A stretch of 64,000 bases of DNA from Talpa occidentalis (lineage: Eukaryota; Chordata; Mammalia; Eulipotyphla; Talpidae). Each line of letters starts with the position of its first letter. The stretch's first letter is position 1. The position numbers were made by a program, and so were the translations under genes. Location: contig NW_023601543.1 of the NCBI RefSeq assembly GCF_014898055.3, positions 63,935,782 to 63,999,781 on the forward strand, written 5' to 3'. The notes under the pieces were generated by a model that was not told the origin of the DNA, ran no database searches, and was given only the letters and a program-made list of their open reading frames with translations. Shown here in pieces: positions 59,935-64,000 of this stretch.

Positions 59935-60603
59935 CCTTTTTTTTTTTTTAATACAGCTTTATTGAGAGATAATTCACATACCACACAATTCACCTAATTG
60001 AAGCATACAATTCAATGGCTTTTAGTACATTCATAGAGACATGTAACCATCACCCCTTTTTATCTTGCCTAAAAGAAACTCCATATCTATTAGCAGTCAC
60101 CCCCCATTTCCCTGCTCAACCCCCAGCCATGGGCAACCACTAATCTACTTTCTGTCTCTAGATCTGCCTATTGTGGACTTTTCATATAAATGGCATCGTG
60201 CAATAAGTGGCCTTTGAGATTGGCTTCCTCACTTAGCACCGTTGTTTCTCTGGGTTCATTTGTGTTGGAGCATGTAGTGTATACATTTGTTTCTGTTGCC
60301 AAAGAATATTCCATGGTAGGGCAACACCACCGTTTGTTCATCCATTCATCTGTTGTTGGACATTTGGGTTATTTCCAACTTTGGGTTCATATGAATTATG
60401 CTACTCTGAACATTCTTGTATATATGTTTTCATTTCTCTTGGGGATGGACCTAAAAGTGGAATTGCTGGCTCATATGGTAACTCTGTGTTTAACTTTATT
60501 GGGGGAACTGCCAGATTGTTCTCCACAGTGGTTGCACCACTTTACACCCCCATTAGCAGTGCATATGGGTTCCAATTCCTTTTCTGTTTTTTCTTTTAAT
60601 TTT
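59935..60603 (-). mobile_element. L1 3' end, - strand
   Basis: The text gctttattgagagataattc, ctaatctactttctgtctct and ccattcatctgttgttggac is the reverse of an L1M 3' end. The T run at 59,938-59,951 is its poly(A). Confidence 0.8.
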
Positions 60604-60617
60604 AAAAATTGTGGTAA

Positions 60618-60858
60618 TTTATTATAATCTAGTCTACGTTTCTGGTACAGGGGACACACATAGAAATAAAATTTGCCCTGTCATCAAGAGCATCAGTTAG
60701 AAACAGAGAGAGCAAGTAGAGTTTATGGATGCACCAATGCAAGTTTGTTAGAAAAGATACCACTGACACTGTTTTGAGAGGAGTCTTGACTCAGCAGGAG
60801 AGAGTCTAGTGATCAATTAATCATGTCTGGCAGGGAGGCCACAAAAAAAAAAAGAAAA
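60618..60858 (+). mobile_element. Unidentified 241-bp retroposed insert with poly(A)
   Basis: The segment runs from tttattataatctagtctac to ggcagggaggccac followed by an A-rich tail. It is flanked by direct repeats aaaaattgtggtaa at 60,604-60,617 and 60,859-60,872. It interrupts L1-derived sequence. I do not recognise the source; no AATAAA lies just before the tail. Confidence 0.75.
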
Positions 60859-60872
60859 AAAAATTGTGGTAA

Positions 60873-61140
60873 AAGATATATAGCATAAAATCTACCATTT
60901 TAACCATAAAATTCAGTGCCATTAAGTGGATTGACTATGTTGTATAACTATCACCACTGTTTCCAGAACTTTCCCAACATCGGAAACAGAAACTCTGTAC
61001 CCATTAAGCACTAACTCCTTAGTCCCCCTCCCCCACCCCTGGTAACCTTTATTTTGCTTTGTGTCTCTATGAATGTATGTATTCTGGGATTCTCATGCCT
61101 TTACAGTTTTCCCGATGGATGTTTGTCTGGTTTCTGCTTA
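60873..61140 (-). mobile_element. L1 3' UTR fragment, - strand
   Basis: The text atatatagcataaaatctac, cattttaaccataaaattca and cagaaactctgtacccatta matches a second L1M 3' UTR type in reverse orientation. Confidence 0.7.
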
Positions 61141-63689
61141 AATATCTCCAATGATAGAAGGCTTAGACCTTTGCCAGGCATCCCACTCCAGAATCAAAAG
61201 CATCTGTGAGATGTCTTTCATAACTTCTGCCCCCATCAGCTGCCACCAGGCCCATCTATTGACCTTAGTCCTGTCTCTGAACGTGCCATCTCTTGGACAA
61301 GTTGATTGCCCCAGCTACAAGGGAAAACTCCATTCCTTTTGCAAACAAAACTTGGGGCCTTGAAGCTCTAACTCTGGATAGATAGTCTCTTAGGGGGATG
61401 AGAAGTGAGCAGCTCTGACTTGTGCCTCCCAGGGCCCCTTCCTCTGGGGGACCCTCATTTTGAGGTTCACTGATACCAACACACTAGTCTCCAATGTCAC
61501 CCCCTCTCCATTTTACACTTGGGTCCCCCGCATGGGCACACTCTTCCCTTGCTTGGTTCCCCTTGGCTCAACCAAGACCTCTAAATAGTAGGGAGGACTA
61601 AAGAGAAATCTATATAGTGTACAAGAAACAACAGCAGCCCACAAAATGGGGGGCGGTCACATCCTGCCTCGCAGAGTCAGAGTCTCTCCACTGGTCCTAA
61701 GCTACCCACGGCCTGCAGGCGCTCTCTCTCTGCCCTCTCTGGGTCTAAAAATCCTATTTTTCTCCACGTTGGACCTCCTGGATGGCTTCTTTGTGTGTCT
61801 TAGCTTCTCTCTTATATTTTCTATCTCTTTCACGATGCTCTATGTTCGAGAAGAGTCTCTTGATTTTTTTCCTTTCAGGTCTCCAATTGATTTCTTTCAC
61901 TCTGTCCCCATATTTTTAACTTTTGAGTGCTCTTGCTTTCTCAAGTTGGTTAGCACTGCCTTCTTGCTTACGGGTGTAATCGCTTCTTGCATCTCTCTAA
62001 GGTTACTTTGTAAAGATTTCCCCTCCTCCACCTCCTCCTCCATCTCCTCTGCTTACTGAATTATCTCTGTTTCCTCCAGGATCAATTTTTTTCTTGTTCG
62101 TCTTTGTCTTTCTTGGTGATGTTGCAGGCTTTCCTGAGATGAGTGATCACAGAGGGCGTCTCTTCCTATGAAGTAGGAGGAATGTGGCCCATAGCAGTGT
62201 GCGGAGAGTTGGGGTGGGGATGGTGGTTGGTGAGTTGCATTTTAGCCGGGGCTGGTGGACAACTGGGGTCTCCCAAATGATGGATCACGAGCGCCTTTCT
62301 TCTGAGGCACTAATACACACATAAGCTGCTCCAGATCTCCTCAGACAATGGGTTCCATTTCTTCTGAAAAGGGTCTTCCCCTCTTTTGCTGTGGTTGTCG
62401 GAAGATGTAGGCATGGACTCCAAGGTCAAGGCTAAGAAACCCAGAAATTTGCTCTGGCTCTTCTCCCCTGAGGTGGGGATGGCGGTGGGGCCTGCTGACT
62501 GGCCGCAGACCCTCCGTCAATCCTGTTTCCAGCCACACTCCCTCCTGCCCTCAGAGACCCCCACGGCCTCAGCCCAGAGCCTCTTCCTCCTGCCTCCTGC
62601 CTGGGACGCATCCAGCTGCGGCCTCTCTGCTCTGCGTCACCTGTCACCACCCTTCCTTCTGCTCTCTGTCTTCCAGAAACGTGTTGAAATCTCTCATCTA
62701 CTGACACCCCACCCCCTTCCTTATTGTGGGTTTATACCTTTTTTTTTTTGTTCCTTCACCATCACATTAAAGGGAGCTAGGAGGAAGGGGGAGGTAAGTA
62801 CGTGTGCTCTAAGTATGTAAAACAGATAATCGACACAAAAGATTCTGCACAGTATCTGCTCAACAAATGTCAGTTCCTCTTAAAATTATCACCTGCCGTT
62901 GTCATGTCTTGGGGTGTGTGGAGAGAGGAGTGGGGGTCAGTGAGATGGGGTTTCTCAATCAGAGAACAGGGGGAGGTAGGCTGTGGTCTCATTTAGAGAA
63001 TCTCCTGTGCCTTCCAGCTATAGTTTTTCCTCTTAAAATTTATTTTTTTAAATTGATTTTAATGGCATTATTAATAAATTAATACATCCCTTTGTAAAAA
63101 ATGGAAAACCTTGACTCAACTTTCACACCAATTGCGATCCTCTGCTGCCTTCTGTCTCAGTATGGGTCCCGGAAGCAGGTCCTGACAAACGAGGATTTGC
63201 CAGCCAGTCCTTCAATCCAAGGGGTCCCAGGAAGCCCCGGTAGAAGGATGCAGAGATGGGCCAGTACAGAGAAGGAAAGGACAGCAATGGTAAGCGAGCA
63301 AGTTACTACCGTGGACAGCAGGGGCTCAGTACTGCTGGAGACCCCTGCGAGTCAGAAGAGTGGCCTAACCAAAGCACCGGGGTGCTGGGGGGTTTGCTGC
63401 CATGCTTCTTGGCTGTACCCTCCGATAGGGATCTTTACCATGGCTCTGAGACCACAGCCTGTGTGGTTCCGTTCACTCCTGACATGCCTCTTGGAGGTGA
63501 GTGGACCTCACATCATCCTGTCTCTTCCCTGGGCTTTGCAAAGGGATGAGAGAGGGGAGGCGCTCAGTATCTTTCTTCTTATAACCACCGCTACCTCCGC
63601 CCCTTCTCACATCCCCCAAGCAGTGTGTTGGAATTGGTTTGTCCTGGTTTGAGTTGGCAGATTGGATGCATCTCTTTCCAACTCTGAGT
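61141..63689. other. Intergenic, nothing assigned
   Basis: No supported gene is seen. A pyrimidine-rich stretch lies at 61,680-62,110 and a MIR-like end near 62,790-62,880 (cacagtatctgctcaacaaatg). Open frames here show no known domain. Confidence 0.45.
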
Positions 63690-63845
63690 TCATGGACATT
63701 GTATAGTTTGTGTGAAATCTGCCACGAGGGAGGAATTTACACCATAGAAATTGGCAAATGCCACAGATGAGGGCCTTCCCTCCCTGAGAAAGTGAGTTGT
63801 TAAACATTTGCCTATACACTGGTGTACAGCTTCCAGCTGAGAGTA
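63690..63845. repeat. Diverged interspersed repeat, partner of 58,028-58,172
   Basis: The phrase gaatttacaccatagaaattgg, then gcaaatgcc and later gttgttaaacatttgc, matches the copy near 58.1 kb in the same orientation. Confidence 0.55.
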
Positions 63846-64000
63846 AATAACAGGGGATAGAGAAGAGGCAAAAATGACATTACTTGATGTAGTGGCAGGA
63901 CAAGTACCAGAGCTGGTTCCCTCTGATCCGAGAAGACCGGGTAAAGGAGGAGTCCTGAAGCCCTCAGTGGCTTTCTCAGGCTTTTATTGAACTTTTACAT

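Overview
The window is eukaryotic DNA from a placental mammal. It has spliced exons with GT-AG borders, long introns, old L1, MIR, L2 and MaLR-type repeats, CpG islands, and about nineteen copies of one tRNA-derived SINE. The SINE head (cctccctggtggcgcagcgg, with a ggttcgatccc B box) resembles the cetartiodactyl CHR/Vic type. Its tail (cctctggcctgtaccccag, then gcataaataaatc) is not that of pig PRE-1, horse ERE or carnivore SINEC. A camelid is my best guess, but this is inference.

Bases 1-13,360 hold the 3' half of the BCL6 corepressor gene BCOR on the + strand. Nine coding exons join in one frame into about 674 residues with a TGA stop at 12,496-12,498. They are followed by an 0.85-kb 3'UTR with an AATAAA signal. 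The exons carry the basic linker region, the ankyrin repeats, the acidic segment and the C-terminal PUFD domain that pairs with PCGF1 in the non-canonical Polycomb complex PRC1.1. The N-terminal exons lie upstream of the window. BCOR is X-linked in placental mammals, so the window is probably from the X chromosome.

Bases 13,360-64,000 contain no protein-coding gene that I can support. From 13.4 to 38.4 kb the sequence is repeat-rich: SINEs, L1 3' ends, MaLR-like LTRs and a processed FAU (ribosomal protein S30) pseudogene at 35.3-35.7 kb. From 38.4 to 54.9 kb there is no SINE copy at all. This stretch contains three CpG-rich blocks (about 40.8-43.9, 46.2-47.9 and 49.4-50.9 kb) separated by AT-rich sequence that looks like conserved non-coding DNA. 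From 54.9 to 64 kb there are scattered repeats, another AT-rich block (58.3-59.7 kb) and old L1 3' ends.

The observations most worth a second look are a 43-bp tailless retroposed insert that is the 5' half of tRNA-Gly(UCC), flanked by a 16-bp target-site duplication (about 56.0 kb); a 47-nt inverted repeat in a BCOR intron that would pair without mismatch as RNA, using two G-U wobbles; the SINE-free CpG-rich block; a head-only SINE nested in another SINE; and a 241-bp unidentified retroposed insert at 60.6 kb. I found no novel protein-based system.
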